From Blastopirellula retiformator (GTDB taxonomy: Bacteria > Planctomycetota > Planctomycetia > Pirellulales > Pirellulaceae), in contig NZ_SJPF01000001.1 in assembly GCF_007859755.1 (NCBI RefSeq), positions 434,001-498,000 of the forward strand: a stretch of 64,000 nucleotides of DNA, in the 5' to 3' direction. The position numbers and the translations under genes were made by a program. Shown piece by piece: positions 8,510-15,452 of this stretch (positions are counted from its first letter, which is position 1; each line of letters opens with the position of its first letter). The notes under the pieces were generated by a model. It worked only from the letters and a program-made list of their open reading frames with translations, did no database searches and was not told the origin of the DNA.

Positions 8510-9829
8510 ATGGCGGATCTGCAAGATGGCGAATCGGTTGAGATGAAAGGTTCCGGCGCCAAGCCCTATGTTTTGAAGAACATCGGCGGCGTCTACTCGT
8601 GCAGCTGCCCGGCATGGCGGAATCAATCGGTCGCGATCGAGACCCGCACTTGCAAGCACCTGCGGAAGCTCCGCGGCGACGATGCCGAACTGGCCCGGAT
8701 TGGCGGCGCGCTGCCGGCCAAGCCGGTCAAAGCGGCCAGCGGCAAAGAAGGCCCGCCGATCTTGCTCGCCCAATCATGGGACAATGCCGCCGACCTATCC
8801 GACTGGTGGATGAGCGAAAAGCTGGACGGCGTTCGCGCCTACTGGGATGGCGAGAAGTTTCTCTCGCGGCAGGGGAACGAGTATCACGCCCCCGACTGGT
8901 TTGTCGCCGGTTTTCCCCAGACGCCGCTCGATGGCGAGTTGTGGATCGACCGAGGAAAGTTTCAGCGCACGGTCAGCGTCGTGCGGCGGCAAGACAAGAG
9001 CGACCATTGGCGCGAGGTTCGCTTTCTGGCCTTCGACGCCCCGGCGATCGACGCCCCGTTTGAAGAGCGCCTGGAGTATCTGCACGAAAAGCTGCGGGCC
9101 GAGACGCACGAGTTCGCCGCGGTGCACGCCCATCAGAAGTGCACCGGCGCTAGCCATCTGCAAGAAGAGCTGGCCCGCGTGAATGCGCTCGGCGGCGAAG
9201 GGCTGATGCTGCGTGAGCCTGGGTCGAAGTACGAGATCGGCCGCTCCTTCACGCTGCTGAAGGTGAAGACGTTTCACGACGCCGAGGCGGTCGTCATCGC
9301 CCATCAGCCTGGCAAAGGGAAGCACAAGGGAAGGCTTGGCGCGCTGACCGTGCAGATGCCCGACGGAACCGAGTTCTCGGTCGGCACCGGCTTTTCGGAC
9401 GCCCAGCGATCGGCGCCGCCGCAGCTGGGCAGCGTGATCACTTATCGCTATCAGGAACTTTCCGACGGCGGCGTCCCCCGGTTCCCGTCGTTCATTCGGC
9501 AGAGCGAAGACCAGCAGGCCGCCGTCAAAATCGATCCGCCAGCGAAGAAGAGCGCGAAAGCGAAACCGGCGGCAAAGCCCAAGCCCGCCCCGGCGGCCAT
9601 CGCCACGAGTGCTGGCTGCGGAGAGAAGCGATACTTTGAATTTGTCGACGCCAAGTCGAGCAAGTTCTGGGAGATCGAAGTGGCGGGCGCATCGGTCAGC
9701 GTCCGCTACGGCAAGCTCGGCGCCGCCGGAACGACGAAGGTCAAAGAGTTCGCCGATAGCGCAGCGGCCGAAAAACATGCCGAGAAGCTGGTCGCCGAGA
9801 AGACGGGGAAAGGGTATGAAGAGAAGTAG
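8510..9829 (+). CDS. SWIM - ATP-dependent DNA ligase - WGR fusion protein
   Basis: ATP-dependent polynucleotide ligase with DNA-binding modules at both ends (439 residues). Residues 24-52 form a SWIM zinc finger with the pattern C31-x-C33...C48-x-H50. Residues about 83-240 are the adenylation domain, with the lysine that becomes adenylated in SEKLDGVRAYWDG (Lys104), then FLSRQGNEY, PLDGELW and GEGLMLREP. An OB-fold follows (LLKVKTFHDAEAVV to about 330). A Lys/Ala/Pro linker leads to a C-terminal WGR-type domain (about 360-439, FWEIEVAGASVSVRYGKLG). The ligase core resembles minimal ATP-dependent ligases; joining or repair of nicks is inferred. The start is ATG 8510 with GGA just upstream. It stands alone, with no Ku or polymerase gene beside it. 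Confidence 0.9.
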   Translation: MADLQDGESVEMKGSGAKPYVLKNIGGVYSCSCPAWRNQSVAIETRTCKHLRKLRGDDAELARIGGALPAKPVKAASGKEGPPILLAQSWDNAADLSDWWMSEKLDGVRAYWDGEKFLSRQGNEYHAPDWFVAGFPQTPLDGELWIDRGKFQRTVSVVRRQDKSDHWREVRFLAFDAPAIDAPFEERLEYLHEKLRAETHEFAAVHAHQKCTGASHLQEELARVNALGGEGLMLREPGSKYEIGRSFTLLKVKTFHDAEAVVIAHQPGKGKHKGRLGALTVQMPDGTEFSVGTGFSDAQRSAPPQLGSVITYRYQELSDGGVPRFPSFIRQSEDQQAAVKIDPPAKKSAKAKPAAKPKPAPAAIATSAGCGEKRYFEFVDAKSSKFWEIEVAGASVSVRYGKLGAAGTTKVKEFADSAAAEKHAEKLVAEKTGKGYEEK

Positions 9830-9867
9830 ATCTTCATTCCCGTTCACTTTTAGCCTGACCGATTCCC

Positions 9868-10275
9868 ATGGATCTCACCGCGCCGGCCGTCCTGTTTCCT
9901 GCGATCTCGCTGCTGTTGCTCGCCTACACCAATCGTTTTTTAGCGCTGGCGACGCTGATTCGCAACTTGCATGATCGTCATATCGCCAATCCCGACGAAC
10001 TGATCATCGCCCAGATCAGCAACCTGCGGCGGCGAGTGCTGTTGATTCGCAACATGCAGGCCTGCGGCGCGTTCAGCCTACTGCTTTGCACCGTCTGCAT
10101 GTTTGTCCTCTTCTTCGACATGCTCTTATTCGGCCAGGTAACGTTCGGATTCAGCCTGCTGCTGATGGCGATCTCGCTGGCGATTTCGATCTACGAAATC
10201 CAAATCTCGGTCGACGCCCTCAACCTGCAACTGAGCAGCCTAGAAGATTGCGACCCGAGCCGGCGGAAGCCTTGA
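9868..10275 (+). CDS. DUF2721-family membrane protein
   Basis: Integral membrane protein of 135 residues that matches the DUF2721 pattern: an N-terminal hydrophobic segment (APAVLFPAISLLLLAYTNRF), an amphipathic middle with NLRRRVLLIRNMQ, and two closely spaced C-terminal helices (ACGAFSLLLCTVCMFVLFF and FGFSLLLMAISLAISIYEI), ending in the typical ALNLQLSSLED. The function of the family is unknown. It lies 38 bp after the ligase gene, possibly in the same transcript, and faces the convergent GroES-like gene across the hairpin at 10331-10355. Confidence 0.75.
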   Translation: MDLTAPAVLFPAISLLLLAYTNRFLALATLIRNLHDRHIANPDELIIAQISNLRRRVLLIRNMQACGAFSLLLCTVCMFVLFFDMLLFGQVTFGFSLLLMAISLAISIYEIQISVDALNLQLSSLEDCDPSRRKP

Positions 10276-10330
10276 GGGTTTGTTTTCGCTTCCGTGTTCC
10301 ATTCTTCAAGAGGAACCCAAGAAACAAAAC

Positions 10331-10355
10331 AAGACGCGCTTGGCGGGCGCGTCTT
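10331..10355 (-). terminator. Terminator between convergent genes
   Basis: AAGACGCGC (10331-10339) pairs with GCGCGTCTT (10347-10355), loop 7 nt. Read on the reverse strand the stem is followed by GTTTTGTTTC, so it mainly terminates the GroES-like gene. It may also stop the forward transcript. Confidence 0.75.
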
Positions 10356-10378
10356 GGGGATGCAGCTCTGGCGGTCGA

Positions 10379-10735
10379 CTAATCTTCGTCGTCGGCCGCT
10401 TTCCGTTTTTTGGTGTCGGCGGCGTCGCGGCGGAAGACGGCGACGACATCCTCGATCGGAATCACGAATAGCTGATTGTCTGACTCAAAGTCGACCGGAA
10501 TCGCGTCCTTGGGGTGGAACAAGATCTTGTCGTATTGCCGCAACGGGAAGTCGGTGTTGTTCTCGATCTGGGTCGAGATGGCGACGATCCGGCCGGTGAT
10601 GGTCGGAATCTCGGCCTGGTCGGGCAGGGCGATCCCCCCTTTGGTTTCCCGCTTTGGTTCGTCCTTGCGAACCAGAACCCGGGCGCCGATCGGCTCGACA
10701 TACTCGATGACTTTGCTGCGTGTTTTTCCGGGCAT
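10379..10735 (-). CDS. GroES-like co-chaperonin (Cpn10)
   Basis: Protein of 118 residues with the Cpn10 fold: VIEYVEPIGARVLVRKDEPK at the start of the barrel, the mobile-loop region ETKGGIALPDQA, then GRIVAIST and the closing strands YDKILFHPKDAIPVDFE. It should cap a GroEL ring. No groEL lies beside it, so it is probably an extra copy rather than the main groES. The C-terminal tail (RRDAADTKKRKAADDED) is charged and longer than in E. coli GroES. The start is chosen as ATG 10735; GTG 10741 is two codons earlier. The 337-bp gap after its start (10742-11078) holds only the likely tRNA promoter. Confidence 0.85.
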   Translation of the reverse strand: MPGKTRSKVIEYVEPIGARVLVRKDEPKRETKGGIALPDQAEIPTITGRIVAISTQIENNTDFPLRQYDKILFHPKDAIPVDFESDNQLFVIPIEDVVAVFRRDAADTKKRKAADDED

Positions 10736-10992
10736 ATGCACTAGTTCGAAGGATCTTTGGCGGCAAACGCTTCACGTTAATTCTTTTCCAATCCGACAGC
10801 AAGGCAACCGGCCGCCGTAAGTTGGGGCAAAACCGAACCTATCTGCCCCAAATCGGGTCTGAAAAACTGGAAAACATCGCTGCCGCCCGCTTTTCGGCCA
10901 AAATGGGGGCGGGCGACGTATCCAATTGATACAAAGCGACTTACCAAGACCGGCAGCAGAAGAAAAAGCAACAATTCGCCCCCGCCGGCCAC

Positions 10993-11022
10993 TTGACGAG
11001 GCCGCAAGGCAAATCCTAAACT
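10993..11022 (+). promoter_or_regulatory. Candidate promoter of the tRNA-Val gene
   Basis: TTGACG (10993-10998) and TAAACT (11017-11022) are spaced by 18 nt and lie about 57 bp before the tRNA, a reasonable sigma-70-type arrangement. This is read by eye only. Confidence 0.35.
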
Positions 11023-11078
11023 GGTTGACTTCCAAGCGGCATTCCGATCTCACTAGAGAGGACTGTCAGTCTTGATCC

Positions 11079-11152
11079 GGGCGGTTAGCTCAGTTGGCTA
11101 GAGCGTTACGTTGACATCGTAGAGGTCACAGGTTCGAGCCCTGTACCGCCCA
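11079..11152 (+). tRNA. tRNA-Val (anticodon GAC)
   Basis: A complete 74-nt cloverleaf. Acceptor GGGCGGT/ACCGCCC with discriminator A, D-arm GCTC...GAGC, anticodon arm TTACG-TTGACAT-CGTAG (anticodon GAC), and T-arm ACAGG-TTCGAGC-CCTGT. CCA is not encoded. The genomic island starts directly downstream, so the 3' end of this tRNA is the likely integration site. Confidence 0.96.
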
Positions 11153-11342
11153 CTCCTGTTGAGGCCTGTTTTCACCGCGAAAACGGGCTCCTGAAAAGAT
11201 AGTTCGTCTTTTGGCGATTCGCCGGAAGACGACGCGAAGTCCGACAGCCTCGGTATCCAACGCTTACGGCGATTGGTGTGTCAGCCGAGACTGTCGGGCT
11301 TTCCTTCTGGAAGTAACTCTCAGGTAGTCTTATAATTGGAGC

Positions 11343-11582
11343 ATGATCCAGATGCAATTAGATACCGTCGAAAGTCTCCAACGCAGCTTGAAGCCAAGCC
11401 AAGCGGCGAAGCTCGCAAGGGTCTCGGTAGATCGAATCTATCAGTTCTGCAAGGAGGAGCCGCAGCGTTTTCATGCGGTCAAAGTTGGAAGCACTTGGTA
11501 CATCGATCCCGATACATTCAAAGAGTTTGCAGCGCAAGAGCGACAGGCGGGCAATCCCAATTTCAAGAAACTTGACGACTAG
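11343..11582 (+). CDS. Excisionase-like helix-turn-helix protein
   Basis: Small DNA-binding protein of 79 residues with a MerR/excisionase-type HTH: LKPSQAAKLARVSVDRIYQF, then a wing ending in KVGSTWYIDPDTFKEFAAQER. Such proteins help the integrase excise the element or act as small regulators. It is the first gene of the island after the tRNA. The start is ATG 11343; MQLDT at 11352 is an alternative. A gene-free stretch follows (11583-11973), with small stems and the terminator at 11857. Confidence 0.75.
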   Translation: MIQMQLDTVESLQRSLKPSQAAKLARVSVDRIYQFCKEEPQRFHAVKVGSTWYIDPDTFKEFAAQERQAGNPNFKKLDD

Positions 11583-11856
11583 GGCTTGCACAACTCTCAG
11601 GAGTGCTGATAATAGCCGGCGACACACCAATCGTCGGCCATCTGAAAAGTTAGCCGGCAACTTCAACGCCGGCGTCTCGCCTGATTCTCAGGCCCGATGC
11701 TCTCCAACTGTTTTCGAGAGCGAAGCTTACTGGTCGCATGCCTAGTCCCATGCGCTTGGTCGGTTTCTCTTCTCACCCCAGGGCCAAGTCAATTCGGCAG
11801 GACACCGAGGATCCGTCTGCTTGTGGTGGCATGAGCGGCGTCGTTTCTCGTTAGCG

Positions 11857-11895
11857 CCGGCGCGTCGCTATGGCCCAGCGATGCGCCGGTTTTTT
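11857..11895 (+). terminator. Strong intrinsic terminator in the island
   Basis: A 13-bp stem with one G-T pair (11857-11869 with 11877-11889), a 7-nt loop ATGGCCC and six T residues (11890-11895). It separates the excisionase-like gene from the next small gene. Confidence 0.82.
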
Positions 11896-11973
11896 CTTGC
11901 ACTGATCGCATTTTGGCGCCGCACGGCGTCTGCGGTCGCTGCTTGAATTTTGCGAACTACACGGAGCTGGGCC

Positions 11974-12288
11974 ATGGCTGAGGAAATCGAACGACGGCGG
12001 CTGGAGCCGGGGGAATTCGTGAATACGATCTCGCGCCTCGGAGGTACGGCCCTGCTGCGCGTCGTGCGGGATGAATACGAGGAAAGCGACGAAGGACGCT
12101 TCATCCAGCTTAAGCGGCTCGACGACAAGCCGATCCTCGAAATGCGCTGCAACGTATTCGCCGCAGACGAGCGTGAGCTGCTCAAAGTCGCCTGGTTTTC
12201 GACGTGGAACGCGGAGCAGATCGAGAGAGAGTTGGCGGCAAAGAAACAACCAGGTCGGAAGCGCCGGCCCACCAAACTAAATGCGTAG
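11974..12288 (+). CDS. Hypothetical island protein
   Basis: Protein of 104 residues, MAEEIERRRLEPGEFVNTIS at the start, charged throughout and with no membrane segment. The C-terminus is basic (AAKKQPGRKRRPTKLNA). No family was recognised. The start is ATG 11974, preceded by ACACGGAGCTGGGCC. The very similar leader ACGGAGCTGGCC precedes the gene at 14481, so the two may share an origin or a translation signal. The strong terminator at 11857-11895 precedes it. Confidence 0.55.
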   Translation: MAEEIERRRLEPGEFVNTISRLGGTALLRVVRDEYEESDEGRFIQLKRLDDKPILEMRCNVFAADERELLKVAWFSTWNAEQIERELAAKKQPGRKRRPTKLNA

Positions 12289-12355
12289 TCCATCGGGACT
12301 CTAACCGATTCTCCCGTGCGAAGGTTACGGGCGTTGGCCGGATCGAACACCGGCG

Positions 12356-12418
12356 GATGCGGCATGGCGCTAGCCGGTTGATCCGGCAAGTCGCGGGTTC
12401 GATTCCCGCACCGCGTCT
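12356..12418 (+). other. tRNA-like structure (degenerate or D-arm-less)
   Basis: The 3' part has a perfect T-arm, GCGGG-TTCGATT-CCCGC, that matches the tRNA B-box consensus. A stem GCCGG-TTGAT-CCGGC sits five bases earlier at the anticodon-arm position, and GATGCGG can pair with CCGCGTC (six pairs plus G-T) as an acceptor. Only about ten bases lie where the D-arm should be, and the loop bases do not give a credible anticodon. It may be a tRNA fragment left by integration, a tRNA-like regulatory RNA, or chance. A second GCCGG/CCGGC hairpin lies at 12337-12354. Confidence 0.35.
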
Positions 12419-12449
12419 TTTGAGGTTTCACCTGTTCATGGAGGTAGCG

Positions 12450-12593
12450 ATGTCCAACGAATCGGAACCGTACGACGACGTCGACCGCGAAGACTCGGAC
12501 AGCTGGGGATGCTTCCTGGTCATTTTGGCGTTTCTCGGTTTGGTCGCCATCGGCTGGATCTGTGAAACGATCGTGGCCGTCTACGGCCGCTAA
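12450..12593 (+). CDS. Small single-pass membrane protein
   Basis: A 47-residue protein: an acidic N-terminus (MSNESEPYDDVDREDSDSWG) and one membrane helix (CFLVILAFLGLVAIGWICE). The start is ATG 12450, with an ideal GGAGG at 12440-12444. Small membrane proteins like this in mobile elements can be holins, toxins or exclusion factors, but nothing here decides between them. It is followed at a 32-bp distance by the next gene. Confidence 0.62.
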   Translation: MSNESEPYDDVDREDSDSWGCFLVILAFLGLVAIGWICETIVAVYGR

Positions 12594-12625
12594 CTCATCC
12601 CAATCACCAAGCACGGAGGCCTTCC

Positions 12626-13033
12626 ATGTCGCTCAAAACGCGGCTCATGCTGTTCGCTTTTGCCTGGGATCCGGACGTCGCTTTTGAACCGACGGTCGAG
12701 AACGTGATCTGCCTCGAAGCGTCGGGCGCCAATGCCTGGTCGATCTTTGGCGAGTTCGCCCCTGGCGAGTCGCTCGCCGGGGTTCTCTACGATTCGCCGA
12801 TCGGCGGCGACGAAGACCAACTCGGCAAGTTTGGCGACGCCTTGATGCCGCCGGACGCCGGCGTCTGGGGCGCCGAGTTCAACGGCAGCGCCGATCCGCC
12901 GCAGATCGTCGGCGACGTCGAGTGGATCCACCTGGCGCCGCCGCTGGCCGATCTCGACCAATGGGAAGTCTCGCTGCAGCTGCAGCGGCCAATCATCGGG
13001 GCGATTCCGCCGGGAGGCGCCCATGCTTCCTAG
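12626..13033 (+). CDS. Hypothetical island protein
   Basis: Protein of 135 residues, acidic and rich in Gly/Asp/Trp, with no membrane segment and no recognised family. It starts at ATG 12626 behind GGAGG (12616-12620); that Shine-Dalgarno falls in the palindrome GGAGGCCTTCC and could be partly masked. Its end overlaps the start of the next gene by 11 bp (ATG 13023), which suggests translational coupling. Confidence 0.55.
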   Translation: MSLKTRLMLFAFAWDPDVAFEPTVENVICLEASGANAWSIFGEFAPGESLAGVLYDSPIGGDEDQLGKFGDALMPPDAGVWGAEFNGSADPPQIVGDVEWIHLAPPLADLDQWEVSLQLQRPIIGAIPPGGAHAS

Positions 13034-13238
13034 CAAGCTGGTCGCCTGGGCACTTCGGTTTCGGCACGTCGAGATCTACTTGGCGATCGGCGTCGCGCCG
13101 ATCTGGGAGGTGTGGCTGATGCACCACGGCAAGAAACGCTTGCGGCTCTTGTCATGCGAAGACAAGCAAACGCTGATCGACATCGTGCGGCAAGCCAAAC
13201 GGGACGCCACCTGGGGAGCCCAGTATGTCGCCGCCTAG
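13023..13238 (+). CDS. Hypothetical basic island protein
   Basis: Protein of 71 residues, basic, with tryptophans in its first half (WALRFRHVEIYLAIGVAPIW) and a charged second half (EDKQTLIDIVRQAKRDATWG). It is probably DNA- or membrane-associated; the family is unknown. It overlaps the previous gene by 11 bp with GGGAGG as Shine-Dalgarno, so the two are likely coupled. No clear gene fills 13239-13405 between it and the integrase. Confidence 0.5.
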   Translation: MLPSKLVAWALRFRHVEIYLAIGVAPIWEVWLMHHGKKRLRLLSCEDKQTLIDIVRQAKRDATWGAQYVAA

Positions 13239-13405
13239 CAACTACCATCAACACACGGACGTCACGGCGAACGGAGCCGGCCATCACGAGTTGGCCGAAA
13301 TCGCCGAAGCAAGAAACGCCCAGGGATGTGGGCGGGTTTCGAGGTGGCCAGGTCTGCTGGAGAGGATGCCGGTAGGCCTGGCCTTTGGAATGATTGAGGC
13401 CTGCC

Positions 13406-14359
13406 ATGGAACGGCCGCGGAAGCTCTCCCCTTCGTCTCGCCTGCGCGATCTCTGGGAGCTGCACTACTTGCCGCAGTGCATCGCCAATCCGAATTCGCG
13501 GGCCGTCGAAGGCTACTTGCGGGCGATCGCCCTCTGGGAAGAGCTGACGCCGAATCGGCCGCTCAAGAAGATCCGGTCCGAAGACTTGGGGTGGTTCAAA
13601 GAGCGACTGTTGCAGATGACCTGGCGGGGGAAGATGATCAGCGCCAACACGGTCCGCAAGCACCTGGAGCATATCGGCTGGCTGCTGAACCAGGCGGGGC
13701 CGAAAGCGAACTACAAGTCGCTGAAGACAGCCAAGGGGCTGGTCGACGACGTGCCGTTTACGCGGCTGCCGCCTTACAAAAGATCGTATCGGGCCGAAGC
13801 CAAAGAGGAACATGTCGCCGCCCTGCTGGCGGTTGTCGACGCCGCCAGGTTTCCGCAGCTGGAGGGCGTGCGGCCAGGCGATTTGTGGCGGGCGCTGCTG
13901 CTGACGATGCTTTCGACCAGTTTGCGGATTGGGCAGTGCGTCGCGCTGCCATCGCAAGCGGTCGACTGGCCCGAGCAGCTGCTGATCGCGCCGGCCGAGA
14001 TCTGCCAGAAGAGCAAGATGGACGAACCGAAGCCGCTCCACGAAGCGGCGGTGCGGGCGCTACTGCACGCGAAGGCGCACCGCCGCGAATTGCTCCTGCC
14101 GTTTTTTCCGCGGCCGCATGCGAAGTCGACGATCTACGACGAGCTGCATCGCTTGCAGCGGATCGCTGGCGTCCCGCGGTTCGGCTTTCATGCGATCCGC
14201 CGGCATGTCATCACCACGCTGTCGATCGACTCGCCGGCGGCGGCCCAGTTGGCGGCCGGGCACCAGGACTACAAGACGACGCAAGGCTACCAGACGGTGC
14301 GCCTGCTGCGTCAAGCCGTCGACCGCATGACGATCTTCGACACGATTCAATCCAACTAG
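13406..14359 (+). CDS. int: Tyrosine recombinase / integrase
   Basis: Site-specific recombinase of 317 residues that should integrate and excise the island. It has an N-terminal SAM-like core-binding domain (about 5-110, LRDLWELHYLPQC...) and a C-terminal catalytic domain. The active-site set is complete: Arg174 in STSLRIGQCVAL, His262-x-x-Arg265 in FHAIRRHVIT, His286 in AAGHQDYKTT, and the nucleophile Tyr295 in TQGYQTV, nine residues after His286 as in XerD. The start is ATG 13406 with GAGG upstream; ATG 13394 is possible. Unlike many islands, the integrase lies 2.3 kb from the tRNA rather than next to it. It is followed by a terminator. Confidence 0.9.
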   Translation: MERPRKLSPSSRLRDLWELHYLPQCIANPNSRAVEGYLRAIALWEELTPNRPLKKIRSEDLGWFKERLLQMTWRGKMISANTVRKHLEHIGWLLNQAGPKANYKSLKTAKGLVDDVPFTRLPPYKRSYRAEAKEEHVAALLAVVDAARFPQLEGVRPGDLWRALLLTMLSTSLRIGQCVALPSQAVDWPEQLLIAPAEICQKSKMDEPKPLHEAAVRALLHAKAHRRELLLPFFPRPHAKSTIYDELHRLQRIAGVPRFGFHAIRRHVITTLSIDSPAAAQLAAGHQDYKTTQGYQTVRLLRQAVDRMTIFDTIQSN

Positions 14360-14434
14360 TCGCCCCGGGCCGCGCAACCAGGCCCACAAGCCGCGTAGCG
14401 AGAATCGTCGCGGCAGCGACCTTCAAGAAGCAAC

Positions 14435-14463
14435 GCGGCGGCGCTTCAGCCGCCGCAGTTTTT
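14435..14463 (+). terminator. Terminator after the integrase gene
   Basis: GCGGCGG (14435-14441) pairs with CCGCCGC (14450-14456); a further C-G pair closes a small loop, and five T residues follow (14459-14463). The next gene's Shine-Dalgarno follows within about 10 bp, a layout repeated in the island. Confidence 0.75.
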
Positions 14464-14480
14464 CTCTTACGGAGCTGGCC

Positions 14481-14915
14481 ATGACAACCAGAGCGGAGCG
14501 AATTCAAGCGAGGTTTCGGCGCGTGATTGACGCGGCGAAACAGGGGAAATCGTACGCCGAGCAGGCTCAGGCGGAACGAGACCAGAGGCATGTCGAGGAA
14601 GCCTGCCGCGCGCTAATGCCGTTGATTTCCCGCGTCAACATATCGAACGCGTCGGCGCAGGTCGTGGATCAATTGCTGCACGAGTTAGTCGCTGAGTTTT
14701 GCGTGCCGATCGGGCTGGAAGAGTTGCAGGCCGCCGTGGCGGCGAGGACTGGTGGAGCGCCTCCCTTTCCGCTTCCTTCGCAACAAATCACGAACGCGAT
14801 CAGCGAACAGACGGCGATCCTCCTGGAAGCGCTACGTGCGGCGCTGCAGGAAGCGAAGAAGACGGCCGACTCCGCTAGGTCGGCCTACATTCGCGACCTG
14901 AGAGATCGGAACTAA
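14481..14915 (+). CDS. Hypothetical helical island protein
   Basis: Protein of 144 residues, mainly alpha-helical and charged (MTTRAERIQARFRRVIDAAK...), with a C-terminal stretch likely to form a coiled coil (EQTAILLEALRAALQEAKKT). No family was recognised. The start is ATG 14481 behind ACGGAGCTGGCC. It ends 4 bp before the next gene, so the two are co-transcribed. Confidence 0.55.
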   Translation: MTTRAERIQARFRRVIDAAKQGKSYAEQAQAERDQRHVEEACRALMPLISRVNISNASAQVVDQLLHELVAEFCVPIGLEELQAAVAARTGGAPPFPLPSQQITNAISEQTAILLEALRAALQEAKKTADSARSAYIRDLRDRN

Positions 14916-14919
14916 CGTC

Positions 14920-15423
14920 ATGCCACCCATCGCTCGTCCTTGTCAAGTTTGCGGCGGAAGAGCCTACGGCCGCTTCTGCAGCTACGCCTGCTACCGAGTC
15001 GCCGAGTTAGACCTGGCGACTCAGCCAAACGTGATGGTCGAGCTGCACGCGCCTTCCGGGCTGCTAACGGAAGCCTCGGAAGGCGCGTGCAGCTTGGCCA
15101 ACGAAACCAGTGCCGTCGCCCAGCGCAAATGTGTGGCGTGCGGTGGGAGTGGACGCAATAGCAAGGGCGGTCCTTGCTTCCCCTGCAGTCGCCCGCGAAC
15201 GACTGCAGGGGGTTTTTCCTTGGCGACTGAGCCATGCGTGGTGGCGGAGTCGTCTGCGCCTTCCATGGGTGGGGCGGCGGATGCGTGGCCTGATTTTTCG
15301 GAACCAGGTCACGTGCTGATCGAATTGCCGCCCAGCGATTCCCGGCCGAAAGACGCAAACAGCTCGGCGACTGCGACCCGCGACGTCGCCTCGTCAAGAA
15401 GAGATCAGCGGACTTTGTTTTAG
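14920..15423 (+). CDS. Double zinc-knuckle island protein with internal RNA hairpins
   Basis: Protein of 167 residues with two Cys clusters, CQVCGGRAYGRFCSYAC (about 8-24) and CVACGGSGRNSKGGPCFPC (about 71-89), probably two zinc ribbons. Each is followed by a related segment (LATQPNVMVELHAPS and LATEPCVVAESSAPS), so the gene contains an internal duplication of a Zn-knuckle plus tail unit. The nucleotide sequence is unusual for a coding region: it holds a perfect 18-bp inverted repeat (15041-15094) and a textbook intrinsic terminator (15180-15217). The stretch may encode two shorter proteins, or an RNA, rather than one protein. Confidence 0.5.
   Translation: MPPIARPCQVCGGRAYGRFCSYACYRVAELDLATQPNVMVELHAPSGLLTEASEGACSLANETSAVAQRKCVACGGSGRNSKGGPCFPCSRPRTTAGGFSLATEPCVVAESSAPSMGGAADAWPDFSEPGHVLIELPPSDSRPKDANSSATATRDVASSRRDQRTLF
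15041..15094 (+). repeat. Long perfect hairpin with ACGGA loop
   Basis: AGCTGCACGCGCCTTCCG (15041-15058) is perfectly complementary to 15077-15094. Four more inner pairs (GGCT/AGCC) follow a one-base bulge and leave the loop GCTAACGGA, which contains ACGGA, an A-N-GGA motif of the kind bound by CsrA. It sits inside the zinc-knuckle gene, 360 bp before the tandem CsrA gene. Confidence 0.7.
15180..15217 (+). terminator. Terminator-like hairpin inside the zinc-knuckle frame
   Basis: CCCCTGCAGTCG (15180-15191) pairs perfectly with CGACTGCAGGGG (15200-15211), an 8-nt loop, then G and five T residues (15213-15217). By shape it is a strong intrinsic terminator, although the surrounding frame stays open. 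Confidence 0.7.
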
Positions 15424-15436
15424 GTTCTGTTTGAAA

Positions 15437-15451
15437 AGCAAAGGAGTTGCT
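15437..15451 (+). promoter_or_regulatory. GGA hairpin holding the Shine-Dalgarno of the tandem CsrA gene
   Basis: AGCAA (15437-15441) pairs with TTGCT (15447-15451), leaving the loop AGGAG that is the Shine-Dalgarno of the gene starting at 15453. A GGA in a loop over the ribosome site is the classic CsrA operator, so this could mediate autorepression. The stem is short (5 bp). Confidence 0.45.
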
Positions 15452-15452
15452 C

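Noticed and set aside
10772-11053. 93-codon reverse frame before the tRNA-Val gene
   Set aside because: Arg/Ser/Cys-rich translation without conserved features; the region is better explained as non-coding DNA carrying the tRNA promoter.
13225-14484. 419-codon forward frame overlapping the integrase
   Set aside because: It has a plausible ATG and GGAG at 13225, but after about 60 codons it is entirely in another frame of the integrase, whose active-site residues are all present. Only the first ~60 codons could be a small gene, and no stop supports that.
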